In this document: piece by piece, positions 40,566 to 50,284 of the stretch | How positions within the stretch are numbered: position 1 is the first letter of the stretch | Layout of the letters: the number at the start of each line of letters is the position of its first letter | Assembly: GCA_002490525.1 (NCBI GenBank) | Contig: DKUE01000037.1 | Coordinates: 71,704-135,703, forward strand | DNA: 64,000 nucleotides | Direction of reading: 5' to 3' | Origin: Ruminococcaceae bacterium UBA7212 | Lineage (GTDB): Bacteria; Bacillota; Clostridia; Oscillospirales; Acutalibacteraceae | The notes under the pieces: model-generated | What the model saw: the letters and a program-made list of their open reading frames with translations, nothing else | The model's database searches: none | Told to the model about the DNA's origin: nothing | Program-made: the position numbers and the translations under genes

Positions 40566-40799
40566 TTGACCGGGACAGTCCTTCTTCTTTTGGAATACTG
40601 CTCACTTTTCTTTTTGCGTGCTATAGCTATCCGATCGGACGTTGAACAGGGTAATAGCCTTGGCTATTACAATGCTCCGATGCAATACATGCCTATTATT
40701 TTTGGAGTTACTATGGCTGTGATTGTGATTGGAATAGTGATTGCAGTATATAATGCCGGTTTTATGCGTACTAAAGAAAAAATCATAGCGTCATATTAG
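40566..40799 (+). CDS. Small membrane protein, start uncertain
   Basis: This predicted protein of about 77 residues has two hydrophobic helices (about 1-22 and 43-64) joined by a polar loop and a short basic tail. The listed first codon is TTG at 40566, which would cut into the first helix. The frame stays open upstream to an AGGAG site at 40525-40529, where only ATT or ATC codons are available, so the true start may be a rare codon or may have been lost by mutation. No family is recognised. It lies in the AT-rich segment shared with the downstream glycosidase-like gene. Confidence 0.35.
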   Translation: MTGTVLLLLEYCSLFFLRAIAIRSDVEQGNSLGYYNAPMQYMPIIFGVTMAVIVIGIVIAVYNAGFMRTKEKIIASY

Positions 40800-40938
40800 C
40801 ATTTGCGGAACAAATAGAGCACAGGACATATAATCCGGCCCCTTGCTGAACGTACCCTGAAGCCATTGATACAATCGGCTTTCAAACGCCCAAACGGTAA
40901 CAGTCCGACCGTGGAATATAAACAGAAAGGATAAGAAA

Positions 40939-43044
40939 ATGATTTCTAAATATGATTTCAAATATAAAGGTCTTATGAAAAGCGCAATGCAGTCTATTCC
41001 CCTCGGCAATGGTGATTTGGGTGCAAATATATGGGCAGACGAAAATTCTGTTTCTATCCTGCTTTCCAAAACAGATGCTTTCAGTCGTTTGCACCGTCTT
41101 CTTAAAACAGGATATATTAGATTAAAATTCCCAAAAGGCGTCTTGAATGAAAACCTTTGTTTTCATCTCGTTTTAAATGAAGGTATATTGAAAATCCATA
41201 ACAAGAACATCCGCATACAAATTTATGCGGATGCTTTCTTGCCTGTTTATCAAATTGAAGTTGACGGGAAATTTGCAGATAAACTATGCCTGGAAATTGT
41301 GAATTACAGAGCGCACCCGGAGCGTCTTGCGCATGATGACCGCAGTAATTATCCATTAAACTGCGAGGCAGACGAAGATATCGGGTTTGACTGCACCGAG
41401 GATAATGACATAGTTTTTACACAGGAAAAATCTGCAATCGGACAGATGCACAAAAATACAACCTCTCTTTATAATTTCAGTCTTCAGCATCAGCACCTTG
41501 CAGATTATCCGAATAAATCGGATGTTCTTACAGGACTTACTTTCGGTTTTTTGGCTGCGAGTAATGATATGTGTGCCGATACAAATACGCTTACCGCAAA
41601 GCAAGGCGTTAAAAGCTTATCTATATCTATTCATTCTCTTACATGTGCAAATGCAGAAGAATGGATGAAAAAAATAAATCAAATTCCCGAAAGTGATATT
41701 GACAGGCACAAGGCCTATTGGAGATCTGTCTGGGAAAAAAGCTATGTCTATATTTCGGGGAATAAAAAAGCTGAAAACATAACGCAGGGTTACATTTTGC
41801 AAAGATATATGAATATTTGTGCAGGAAAGGGTCGTTTTCCCGTAAAGTTCAACGGTTCTATCTTCTCTTGTCAGCCCTCTCCCCATAATTCTGAAAATTA
41901 TGATTACCGACTGTGGGGCAGCTATTATTGGTTCCAAAACACACGGCTGATTTACTGGGGTATGCTGTTTTCAGGCGATTACGATTTGATGCTTCCGTTT
42001 TTTCGACTTTATTTGGACAATCTTGATTTTGCGAAATACAGAACGGAAAAATATTTTGGACATTCAGGCGCATTTTACCCTGAAACTTTAAGCCTTTTTG
42101 CGGCTTATGCAGATGCAAACTACGGTTGGAACAGAAGTCATCTTGCAGACGGCACAACTTTGAATACATACATTCGTTACTACTACTGTTCCGGACTTGA
42201 ACTCGCTTTTATGATGCTTTTGTATTGCAGAAATGCACAGGATTTTGATTTCCTGCAAAACGAGTGTCTGCCCTTTGTAAAAGAAATTTTGCTGTTCTTT
42301 TATGAGCACTACAAGCAAAACGACGGTCCTATTTGTTTCAAACCGACATCTTCGCTTGAAACATGGCAAAACTGCATAAATGACACGCCCAATATTGCCG
42401 GTATGCGTGCGGTCTGCGATTTTGTTCTGCATATGGAGCAAGTGCCAAAGAATCTTATGCTATTATGCAAAAAAATCGAAGCATCTCTGCCGTCCGTTCC
42501 CGTAGGTCGTAAGCATTTGTGCAAAACGGTTCTGCCCTTTGAAAAGAACATAGAGAAAGTAAAACGCAACTGTGAAAACCCCGAGCTTTACACAGTGTTC
42601 CCATATGCTTTATATAAAATAGGCAATCCTGATTTAAAAATCGGTGTCAGCACATTTAAAATGCGTGCCGAAAGAGCCTCGTGCGGCTGGCAGCAGCACG
42701 GCGTACAGGCGGCATTTCTCGGTCTTCGCAAAAGTGCGTATAAAGAAATTGTAAAAAACTCTGAGAATACAAATAAAGGCTGTATTTTCCCTGCTTTTTA
42801 CGGTCCAAATTATGATTGGTTACCTGATCAGGATAACGGTGCAAATTTAATGATGACGATAACAAAATCTCTTGTGCAGGAGAACGGTGAAAAAATCTTT
42901 CTTCTGCCTGCTTGGAATAAAAAACTGGATGTTTCATTCCGTTTGCCTGTGGGTAATAATTTTATAAATGTGACTTACCAAAAAGGTAAAAAACCGAAAT
43001 ATTCTTTTGATAAACCGGAGCACAGAGAAATTATTATCCTGTGA
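40939..43044 (+). CDS. DUF5703/GH95-like six-hairpin glycosidase
   Basis: This 701-residue predicted cytosolic enzyme shows the DUF5703-type opening SIPLGNGDLGANIW..SVSILLSKTDAF (about 18-49) and an alpha-helical barrel with NYDYRLWGSYYWFQNTRLIYWGM (about 315). A C-terminal ASCGWQQHG..YDWLPDQDNGANLM region follows. Related folds include GH95 fucosidases and GH65-like enzymes, so release of a sugar from a host or plant glycan is likely, but the substrate is unknown. No signal peptide is present. The gene is distinctly AT-richer than its neighbours, suggesting horizontal gain. AAAGGATAAG precedes the ATG. Confidence 0.7.
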   Translation: MISKYDFKYKGLMKSAMQSIPLGNGDLGANIWADENSVSILLSKTDAFSRLHRLLKTGYIRLKFPKGVLNENLCFHLVLNEGILKIHNKNIRIQIYADAFLPVYQIEVDGKFADKLCLEIVNYRAHPERLAHDDRSNYPLNCEADEDIGFDCTEDNDIVFTQEKSAIGQMHKNTTSLYNFSLQHQHLADYPNKSDVLTGLTFGFLAASNDMCADTNTLTAKQGVKSLSISIHSLTCANAEEWMKKINQIPESDIDRHKAYWRSVWEKSYVYISGNKKAENITQGYILQRYMNICAGKGRFPVKFNGSIFSCQPSPHNSENYDYRLWGSYYWFQNTRLIYWGMLFSGDYDLMLPFFRLYLDNLDFAKYRTEKYFGHSGAFYPETLSLFAAYADANYGWNRSHLADGTTLNTYIRYYYCSGLELAFMMLLYCRNAQDFDFLQNECLPFVKEILLFFYEHYKQNDGPICFKPTSSLETWQNCINDTPNIAGMRAVCDFVLHMEQVPKNLMLLCKKIEASLPSVPVGRKHLCKTVLPFEKNIEKVKRNCENPELYTVFPYALYKIGNPDLKIGVSTFKMRAERASCGWQQHGVQAAFLGLRKSAYKEIVKNSENTNKGCIFPAFYGPNYDWLPDQDNGANLMMTITKSLVQENGEKIFLLPAWNKKLDVSFRLPVGNNFINVTYQKGKKPKYSFDKPEHREIIIL

Positions 43045-43101
43045 ATATTGACTATACCGGTGCATATTTAACAACTTTAATATTTGAGGAGAATATTTAA
43101 A

Positions 43102-43130
43102 CTCCCTTGCTGTACTGCAAGGGAGTGATT
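43102..43130 (+). terminator. Terminator after the glycosidase-like gene
   Basis: CTCCCTTGC pairs perfectly with GCAAGGGAG around a 6-base loop, with a short TGATTTT tail. Confidence 0.65.
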
Positions 43131-43230
43131 TTATGTCAACACTACAAGAATATTACGGCACGGAAATGTTACACCATCTTCTTCCCTAAAGGATGATAAT
43201 CCGAACGCATTTGAAAAGTATGTGAGTTAC

Positions 43231-46200
43231 TTACACTTCGAACCGCAAGGTGACAAGTTCATACGGTTTGAATGTCAGCTTTACATTTCTGCCGTCATTT
43301 TCAAGCGTTGTTTCTGTATTTTCTAATAAATCACACACCGACACACGCTTAAAATCAAAGCCCGCGGTTACGGTAACATCCGCACGCCGGCGGTAAGCTT
43401 CATACAGACGCACGATGACCGCATTGCCTTTTTCTGCTTTTTTCACAGTTTCTGCAATTACATTTTCGCAGTCTACCGAAAGCAGAGACAAGGTTTCAGG
43501 CAAATTACCGCTCTGTGCTCCGATTCTTTGCGCCGTCAGCGGATTGTTAAGCAAATATGCCTGCTGTACCGTGCCCGCCGCACGGTAATCGCCTGCGTGC
43601 GGATACAAAGAATAGGTAAAGGTATGCGCGCCTCTGTCTGCGGTTTCATCGGGATAGGTCCCGCACTTCAGAAGCGTTAAGCACATTACCCCGTTATGAA
43701 TATCATGTCCGTACTTACAGTCGTTTAAAAGGCTTACACCGTAGCCGTACTCGGACAAATCAGCGTATTTGTGTGCACAAACCTCAAATTTTGCCGCATC
43801 CCAGCTGGTATTGGTGTGCGTTGGACGCTCCACCGCGCCGAACTGAATTTCATAAGTCGCCTTATCCGAAAGCACATCCACAGGGAACGCGGTTTTTAAA
43901 ATCAAATGGCTCTCGTTCCAATCAATATCCGTATCAAAATCGATACGCGCCACATCGTCATACAGCCAAATTTTTTGTGTAATTGTGCTGTGCATAAAAA
44001 TCTTTTTAACCTCTACGCCTGCGCGTGCACCATCTGCAATCGACGTAATTTCCGCGTTTTCGGAAAGCTTCCACGATTTTTCTTTATAATAATTGCTGAT
44101 TTCCCAGTTGTCATAGTCGCGCGGATAATCCTCATAAGCGGTCATCACGTTGCCCTGCGCGCCCGATTTCAGCACTTCACGGCCATTTTTCTTATCGTAG
44201 ATTCGTGTAAATGCGCCGCTGTCGGAAAGCTCCAAAACGAAGAAATCATTTTCGATTTTCTTTCCATATACCCGCACAGTCCTTCGCGGCGTTGTTTCGG
44301 CTATAACTTTATAGCCCTTCGCCGGAACATGCTCCGCATATCGGGTCTCGCCGTCTACCGTTACCGTACCGCTGGCTTCGAAAGCGTTCGGATTCCAAAC
44401 GAGAATACCGCCGTTCGTACCGATATTTTCGGCAATGTGCGCCGCCGCATCCGCACAGATTTGCGTACCGACTTTTCCTATAGCTTCATACTGCGCATGC
44501 GAAACCTCGTACACCTCGTGAATAGATGACCCGGGAATAATGTCGTGGAACTGATTCAAAAGAATCATTTCCCAGCCGTCGTGCAGAGATTTTTCGGGAT
44601 ATGCCGTACCGTTTAAGAGGGTGTCTGCCAGCGCAATGCTTTCTGCATTTTGATACAGAAACTCGCTTTTGCGGTTATATCGCTTGTTTTTCGCCTGCGA
44701 GGTGTATGTGCCGCGGTGATATTCGAGATACAGTTCTCCTTGCCAGCGCGGCGTTTTGGGGTTCGCTTCTGCTTTTTTGCGCATCCGCGCAAGCAGCTCG
44801 CCCGCAAATTCCATTTTTGCTTTCGGCACTGCGGGCAGACCCTTTTTCAGAATGTGATAGTATTCCAAATCCTTGCGCACAGGACCGCCGCCGCCGTCCC
44901 CGTAACCGAAGGTAATCAGCACTTCGTTCTGTAAATTTTTCTGCTGATAACGGTCCCACGCACCCATCAGCTGACAGGGATTGAGCTTTGCATTATAGGT
45001 CACATTGCGGGCGGGCTTCTGCCCGCGCACCCTGTCCTGTGCGGTCATAAAGAACGAGAAAATGTCCGTGCCGTCAATCCCCTGCCACCAAAATGTGTCG
45101 TAGGGCATACGGTTGCTTTCATTCCAGCCGATTTTAGAGGTAACAAACGATTCCACGCCGCTTTTTTTGAGAATCTGCGGCAATGCAGCGGAATAGCCGA
45201 ACACATCGGGAAGCCAAAGCACCTTGCAGTCCACACCGAATTCTTCTTTAAAGAAAGCTTTGCCGTACAGGATTTGCCGCACCAAGCTCTCACCCGAAGA
45301 AAGGTTGCAGTCCGCTTCGACCCACATTGCGCCTTCGACTTCCCAGCACCCCTGTTTCACCATTTCCTTGACCTCGGCGTACAGCTCGGGAGATTCCTCT
45401 TTTAAATATTTATAAAGCTGCGCCTGGCTCGACATAAACTTGTATTCAGGATATTTCTTCATCAGCGCCAGCACCGTAGAAAACGAGCGCAGAACCTTTT
45501 CCCGTGTTTGTGCAAGCGTCCAAAGCCATGCAACGTCAATATGCGTGTGCCCGATGCAAATCGCGTTCACGCCGAAATCGGGATATATACCGCTAAACAG
45601 TGCAGAATCCAAATATTGCTGTGCCGCACGCACCGAGTCCATACATTTTTGGGAATACGGTTCACGCAAATCAAGCATATTTACGGCGTGCTCCAAACCG
45701 TTTTGCATATCGACATATGCCTTTTCGTGCGGGTCTAACAACAGCGTTGCCTCATATGGCACGCAAAGGCTGTAATACAGCTTGCGGATTTCTTCGTTAT
45801 ACACACGCAAATCGGCATTAAATTCCAAATGATTGGCCTCTTTACCGCCGTAGGCATACACATAAATTTCATATTCCGATTTTGCACGGTCTAAAAATAC
45901 CTCGCGGTGGTTTGTGTCCAAACCCTGTACGAGTACGCCGTCCACATATACAATAAACTGCGGATTGACGGCGTCCCATCCGTCTAACTGTGTGGAAATG
46001 CAAAGCTCAACATTTTTGCCGCACATGTCTTCGGGAATTTCGAGATGTTTATAGAACCACGCGTGGCAATCCTTTTCCCCGCCCCAGCGTTCGTAACGAC
46101 CGAATTCGCGGAAGCTTTCATCCACCTCGGGCAATACATTGCCTGTTTTATAGCCGCAGGGCTTCATCAAAAATCCGTCTAACGGTATATCCTGTTCACA

Positions 46201-46263
46201 TGCGGCATTTTTCAGCATATCCAAATAAACACGCAATCTGTCTTCATAAAAATCTGTTTGCAT
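43231..46263 (-). CDS. Alpha-mannosidase, GH38 family
   Basis: This 1010-residue retaining mannosidase is predicted to be cytosolic, with no signal peptide. An N-terminal accessory region (about 1-240) precedes the catalytic domain. Zinc ligands are in CIGHTHIDVAWLW (about 250), the nucleophile Asp is in LWLPDVFGYSAALPQI (about 370), and LNQFHDIIPGSSIHEVY (about 585) gives another zinc His and Asp. C-terminal beta domains complete the usual length. It probably trims imported alpha-mannosides, in keeping with a glycan-feeding gut anaerobe. I use the ATG at 46261-46263, behind ATGAGGA. A TACAAT -10 with a TTGCAG -35 lies upstream. Confidence 0.95.
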   Translation of the reverse strand: MQTDFYEDRLRVYLDMLKNAACEQDIPLDGFLMKPCGYKTGNVLPEVDESFREFGRYERWGGEKDCHAWFYKHLEIPEDMCGKNVELCISTQLDGWDAVNPQFIVYVDGVLVQGLDTNHREVFLDRAKSEYEIYVYAYGGKEANHLEFNADLRVYNEEIRKLYYSLCVPYEATLLLDPHEKAYVDMQNGLEHAVNMLDLREPYSQKCMDSVRAAQQYLDSALFSGIYPDFGVNAICIGHTHIDVAWLWTLAQTREKVLRSFSTVLALMKKYPEYKFMSSQAQLYKYLKEESPELYAEVKEMVKQGCWEVEGAMWVEADCNLSSGESLVRQILYGKAFFKEEFGVDCKVLWLPDVFGYSAALPQILKKSGVESFVTSKIGWNESNRMPYDTFWWQGIDGTDIFSFFMTAQDRVRGQKPARNVTYNAKLNPCQLMGAWDRYQQKNLQNEVLITFGYGDGGGGPVRKDLEYYHILKKGLPAVPKAKMEFAGELLARMRKKAEANPKTPRWQGELYLEYHRGTYTSQAKNKRYNRKSEFLYQNAESIALADTLLNGTAYPEKSLHDGWEMILLNQFHDIIPGSSIHEVYEVSHAQYEAIGKVGTQICADAAAHIAENIGTNGGILVWNPNAFEASGTVTVDGETRYAEHVPAKGYKVIAETTPRRTVRVYGKKIENDFFVLELSDSGAFTRIYDKKNGREVLKSGAQGNVMTAYEDYPRDYDNWEISNYYKEKSWKLSENAEITSIADGARAGVEVKKIFMHSTITQKIWLYDDVARIDFDTDIDWNESHLILKTAFPVDVLSDKATYEIQFGAVERPTHTNTSWDAAKFEVCAHKYADLSEYGYGVSLLNDCKYGHDIHNGVMCLTLLKCGTYPDETADRGAHTFTYSLYPHAGDYRAAGTVQQAYLLNNPLTAQRIGAQSGNLPETLSLLSVDCENVIAETVKKAEKGNAVIVRLYEAYRRRADVTVTAGFDFKRVSVCDLLENTETTLENDGRNVKLTFKPYELVTLRFEV

Positions 46264-46328
46264 AAAGTTTTCCTCATCCATAGAATTTTGGGTATTGTAT
46301 CACATTTTCAGGCAATTCTGCAAGCGGT

Positions 46329-47576
46329 TTACGAGAATAAATCCGACAGCAAATAAAAGGACCCGCACACAAGCACCAGCCCATCCTTCGGTGCGGCGTT
46401 TTTGGCACGCTCCAGTGCAGATTTCGGGTTTTCGTCCGTAAAGGCTTTTACGTTTACATTGCTGACCGAATCCCGAAGCATCGCCGGTGCGGCGGACCTT
46501 GGATTGTCCGGCTTTGTAAAGTAAATTTCTTTACAGTGTGGTGCAACTTTTTCCAAATATCGTCCCGTATCTTTGTCCGCCATCATACCGATAACCGCCG
46601 TAATATGCGGCAGCGCAAAACGTTTCAGAACTTCACTGAGCGCCTCGGCACATTCGGGATTGTGCCCACCGTCCAAAAGCATCGGCGGTGTACCCGCACG
46701 GTACTCCATACGTCCGCGCATAACGGTATTTTGAAGGCCTTCTCGGATATGCGCGTCCGTTACGCCTGCAATCCGCTTTGCCGCTTCGACAACCCCTACC
46801 GCATTTTCAATCTGATGCCGTCCCGGAAGATGTATTGTGTAGGTTTCGCCGTGATAAGAAAATACGGTTTCCGTAATTCTTTCTGAAATCACCTGCGCCG
46901 CATCCGCATCCGCCACGGTCAGCGCACAACCCTGTCTTTCCGCGGTCTCCCGAATTACCGAAAGCGCTGTCAGGTCCTGACGTGTGGTGGTTACGCATAC
47001 ACTCCCCCGTTTTAAAATTCCCGCCTTTTCCAATGCAATCTGCGCCACGGTATCGCCGAGAATCTGTGTATGGTCAAGCGATACAGAAGTAATTACGCAC
47101 ACTTCGGGTGTGGGAATGATATTCGTCGAATCGTACCGTCCGCCGAGCCCGACCTCCATTACGGCATACTCGCACTGCTGTTCTTTGAAATACAGCAACG
47201 CCGCAGCGGTAATAACTTCGAACTCCGTCGGCACTATGCCTTCGGCGTTCAGCGACTCTACCGCGGATTTTACGCGTGCAACCACATTTGCCAAATCCGT
47301 CTCGGAAACATTTTCATTATTGATTTGTATGCGCTCGCAAAACGAAAACACATAGGGCGATGTAAATAGTCCGGTTTTATACCCTGCCGCTTTTAAAATG
47401 TAGGAAAGCATGGTTGAGGTTGAACCCTTGCCGTTTGTGCCCGCCACATGAATAAACCGCAGGCCGTTTTGCGGATTGCCGAGCGCTGTGAGGAGCGCAC
47501 GAATTCGCTGAAGCCCCGGTTTGATACCGAACGCTAACAGAGAATGAATATAATCAACTGCTTCTTGGTAATGCAT
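46329..47576 (-). CDS. folC: Folylpolyglutamate/dihydrofolate synthase
   Basis: This 415-residue Mur-ligase-like enzyme adds glutamate to dihydropteroate or folates. The P-loop is AGTNGKGSTSTMLSYIL (about 43-59), followed by GLFTSPYVFSFCERIQIN, the VGLGGRYDSTN segment with metal ligands, SVSLDHTQILGDTVAQIALEKAGI, and the C-terminal LDGGHNPECAEAL. I start at the ATG at 47574-47576, with GAGGAT ahead; an ATG at 47597 overlaps the exonuclease stop. It is translationally close to exoA upstream, both on the minus strand. Confidence 0.94.
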   Translation of the reverse strand: MHYQEAVDYIHSLLAFGIKPGLQRIRALLTALGNPQNGLRFIHVAGTNGKGSTSTMLSYILKAAGYKTGLFTSPYVFSFCERIQINNENVSETDLANVVARVKSAVESLNAEGIVPTEFEVITAAALLYFKEQQCEYAVMEVGLGGRYDSTNIIPTPEVCVITSVSLDHTQILGDTVAQIALEKAGILKRGSVCVTTTRQDLTALSVIRETAERQGCALTVADADAAQVISERITETVFSYHGETYTIHLPGRHQIENAVGVVEAAKRIAGVTDAHIREGLQNTVMRGRMEYRAGTPPMLLDGGHNPECAEALSEVLKRFALPHITAVIGMMADKDTGRYLEKVAPHCKEIYFTKPDNPRSAAPAMLRDSVSNVNVKAFTDENPKSALERAKNAAPKDGLVLVCGSFYLLSDLFS

Positions 47577-47589
47577 GGTATTTTTATCC

Positions 47590-48348
47590 TCAAACATCTA
47601 AAATCAATTCAACGGGACAGTGGTCCGAACCGAAAATCTCACTGTGAATCGAAGCGCTGACAATTTTTTCAGCCAGACGGTCGGAAACACAGAAATAGTC
47701 AATCCGCCACCCCGCATTGTTTTTGCGGGCGTTAAAGCGATATGACCACCATGAATATGCCCCTGTCAAATCGGGATACAGACAGCGGAACGAATCTGTA
47801 AAGCCGCTTTCCAGCAAGGTTGTAAACTTTTCGCGTTCTTCATCGGAAAAGCCTGCGTTCCCACGGTTGGTTTTCGGATTTTTCAGGTCGATTTCCTGAT
47901 GCGCCACATTCAAATCCCCGCAGAAAATCACGGGCTTCTTTGCGTCCAGAGACAAGAGATATCCTCGGAATTTATCGTCCCAGCTCATACGGTATTCCAG
48001 CCTCTTCAATCCGTCCTGCGCATTCGGCGTATAGCAGGTTACCACAAAATATTCGTCATACTCCAGTGTAATTACGCGCCCCTCGCTGTCATAGTAGGCA
48101 TCGTTCATCCCGTAATATACGGCGTTCGGCGCTTCTTTTGCAAAAATCGCCGTGCCCGAATACCCTTTTTTTTCAGCGTAATTCCAAAAAGAACAGTACC
48201 CTTCAAACTGTAAATCAATTTGCCCTTCCTGTAATTTTGTTTCCTGTAAGCAGAAGAAGTCCGCATCTAAGTTCCGAAATTCCTCTTCGAAATTTTTGCC
48301 GACGCAAGCACGCAAGCCGTTGACATTCCACGAAATCAGCTTTTTCAT
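47590..48348 (-). CDS. exoA: Exodeoxyribonuclease III / AP endonuclease
   Basis: This 252-residue DNA repair enzyme cleaves at abasic sites and removes blocked 3' ends. All EEP-superfamily motifs of the ExoIII branch are present: LISWNVNGLRAC (about 3), the metal-binding Glu in FCLQETKLQEG (about 35), GDLNVAHQEIDL (about 145) with catalytic Asp and Asn, SYRFNARKNNAGWRIDYF (about 205) and the terminal SDHCPVELILD. The length fits ExoA/Xth. It is the first gene before folC on the minus strand. Confidence 0.95.
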   Translation of the reverse strand: MKKLISWNVNGLRACVGKNFEEEFRNLDADFFCLQETKLQEGQIDLQFEGYCSFWNYAEKKGYSGTAIFAKEAPNAVYYGMNDAYYDSEGRVITLEYDEYFVVTCYTPNAQDGLKRLEYRMSWDDKFRGYLLSLDAKKPVIFCGDLNVAHQEIDLKNPKTNRGNAGFSDEEREKFTTLLESGFTDSFRCLYPDLTGAYSWWSYRFNARKNNAGWRIDYFCVSDRLAEKIVSASIHSEIFGSDHCPVELILDV

Positions 48349-48500
48349 TGCAAATATCCTCCTGAAAATCCAACATTTTCTCTCGGCTTATTGTAGCACT
48401 ATGCACACAAAAAATCCATATCTTTTCATTGACTTTTCAAAATATTCGCTGTAAGATACATCTTAACAGAAGTTTCACAAAGCGGATACGGAGCAACAGT

Positions 48501-49391
48501 ATGCATTTTACACGAAACAACAAAACGACAGATAAAAAAAGTCTTTGGAAGATATTTTTTGATATGTTTGAAAAGGCGGGCTTTTTGTTTCTGTTTTTCT
48601 TTTTGGTTTATATGGCAGTCTATATCGCAAACACCCAAGGCTTGTATGCTGTTGCGGACAGCACGGCACTGTTACCTGCGAACGGACTGCCCGCTGTTTT
48701 AGATGTTTATATACCCGCCGTAACGGAAACCGAATCGAATGGCGGCGGCGAAACCCTTCTGCCGGCAGTAGGCTTCAGCCGATCGCCGGAGGGCATGGAA
48801 GAAATCGCCGCATATTATGCCGCCGCGCTGAACCGTGTCAAAACGGATGCCGTCTCTGTAACCCTTACGCAGAAAAGCGGCTCCAATTATAACGGTGTTG
48901 TGGAAGCAGGCGACAATGCATTTCTGTCGTCCGTAGCAAAATCGCTGATGCGCTCCTTTTTAAAAGAAGAAAACCCAAATACCGTTTTTACAAGTCGGAA
49001 TGAGATACAGGAAAATTTTATTCCGCGCGGTACGGAAAGTCATCTGACTGCCGATGCCCTTGCGGATGCTGTCTGCAAAGAGGACAGTGCATATTACTTG
49101 ATTACCGTCCGTTTAAAGCCTGACCGCAATCCGAAACCGGGATACGGTTCGGGTGCCGTCGGCTCGATTATTACCAAAGAAGAAATTGAAAACGCTGTAA
49201 ACGGCAAAATCAAAATGGAAAATCCGGTTTGCGCCTATGACGGCGCCGTATCGGAAATTAAGGTGGAAAAGGCAACCGGAAAGCTTGTGGAAATCCACAC
49301 TGCTTTACCGATGTATTTATATCTGACCAGCTTAGGGTTGGAATGCCGCATCGGTCTTCGCTTCGATGAAGTTTGGACGGTGCAATGGTAA
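48501..49391 (+). CDS. Membrane-anchored protein of unknown function
   Basis: This 296-residue protein has a polar basic start (about 1-22), one membrane helix (about 25-46, FLFLFFFLVYMAVYIAN), and an exported domain of about 250 residues with mixed helix/strand character. No catalytic motif, cysteine pair or known family is recognised. I start at the ATG at 48501, behind CGGAG; an earlier in-frame start at 48429 adds residues without a ribosome site. It is a single-gene unit on the plus strand, closed by a strong terminator, between exoA and the HAD phosphatase gene. Confidence 0.7.
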   Translation: MHFTRNNKTTDKKSLWKIFFDMFEKAGFLFLFFFLVYMAVYIANTQGLYAVADSTALLPANGLPAVLDVYIPAVTETESNGGGETLLPAVGFSRSPEGMEEIAAYYAAALNRVKTDAVSVTLTQKSGSNYNGVVEAGDNAFLSSVAKSLMRSFLKEENPNTVFTSRNEIQENFIPRGTESHLTADALADAVCKEDSAYYLITVRLKPDRNPKPGYGSGAVGSIITKEEIENAVNGKIKMENPVCAYDGAVSEIKVEKATGKLVEIHTALPMYLYLTSLGLECRIGLRFDEVWTVQW

Positions 49392-49404
49392 AAAATACAG
49401 CGCC

Positions 49405-49439
49405 AAAAAGAAAAGGTGTCCTTCGCCTTTTCTTTTTTT
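49405..49439 (+). terminator. Terminator
   Basis: AAAAAGAAAAGG pairs with CCTTTTCTTTTT around a 9-base loop, followed by more T, 14 bases after the preceding stop. Confidence 0.8.
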
Positions 49440-49490
49440 ATAGTCTGTGATAAAATAAACATTGATTATGTACGGAAAGAGAGACACAGT

Positions 49491-50276
49491 ATGCAAAACT
49501 CCTGTTTTAACAAAACAAAGTATTTTATTATTGACATGGACGGTACTTTTTACCTGGACGGTAACCTGATTGACGGTGCGCTGGATTTTTTAACCCGTGT
49601 GAAGGAAGTCGGCAAAGATTTTTGCTTTTTTACCAACAATTCTTCCAACAATGTTGCAGTCTGCCGCGAAAAGCTCCATAAAATGGGTTGCGACGTGCCC
49701 GAAGATAAAATTGTGATTTCCTCGCACGTGACAGCGGATTTCTTAAACCGTAACCGTGCAGGCAAAACCGTGTATCTGCTCGGCAATGAGCGGCTGACCG
49801 CTGATTTCGAATCAGCGGGGATTCCGCTCGCGGAGAAGAATCCCGATATTGTGGTACTGGGCTTTGACACAACGCTTACCTATCAAAAACTGTGGGACGC
49901 CTGCAAATATATTGCCAACGGCGCGGAATACATTGCAACACATCCCGATTTCAACTGCCCGACAGCAGACGGTTTTATGCCCGACACGGGTTCAATGATG
50001 GCGTTAATAAAAGCATCCACGGGAAAAGAGCCGCTTGTAATGGGCAAACCGCACAGCTTTACGGTAGATTATTTAACCAATCGCTTCCGCTGTGAAAAAG
50101 ACGAGCTGTGCTTTATCGGTGACCGATTGGAAACGGATATTTTAATCGGGCAAAAACACAATATTCCGTCCGTGTTGGTTTTGACAGGCGTTACAGATAT
50201 GGATTTATACAATCAAAGCACCGTTCGCGCCAGTGCGGTAGAGGCTTCGCTGAAATCCTTCGCGGCACACATTTGA
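49491..50276 (+). CDS. HAD-IIA phosphatase (NagD/AraL type)
   Basis: This 261-residue haloacid-dehalogenase-fold phosphatase has motif I YFIIDMDGTFYLDG (about 12-25, nucleophile and acid Asp), motif II FFTNNSSNN (about 46), a C2a cap (about 75-175), the motif III Lys in VMGKPHSF (about 187) and motif IV FIGDRLETDILIG (about 209). Substrates in this group range from UMP and phosphoglycolate to sugar phosphates and cannot be told here. The ATG at 49491 follows GGAAAGAGAG. rnhA begins 8 bases after its stop, so they form an operon. Confidence 0.9.
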   Translation: MQNSCFNKTKYFIIDMDGTFYLDGNLIDGALDFLTRVKEVGKDFCFFTNNSSNNVAVCREKLHKMGCDVPEDKIVISSHVTADFLNRNRAGKTVYLLGNERLTADFESAGIPLAEKNPDIVVLGFDTTLTYQKLWDACKYIANGAEYIATHPDFNCPTADGFMPDTGSMMALIKASTGKEPLVMGKPHSFTVDYLTNRFRCEKDELCFIGDRLETDILIGQKHNIPSVLVLTGVTDMDLYNQSTVRASAVEASLKSFAAHI

Positions 50277-50284
50277 GGAAAACT

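Noticed and set aside
43131..43230. Short frame starting MSTLQEYYG after the glycosidase-like gene
   Set aside because: It stops after 18 codons and lies next to the terminator; it is too short and unsupported to call a gene or a specific remnant.
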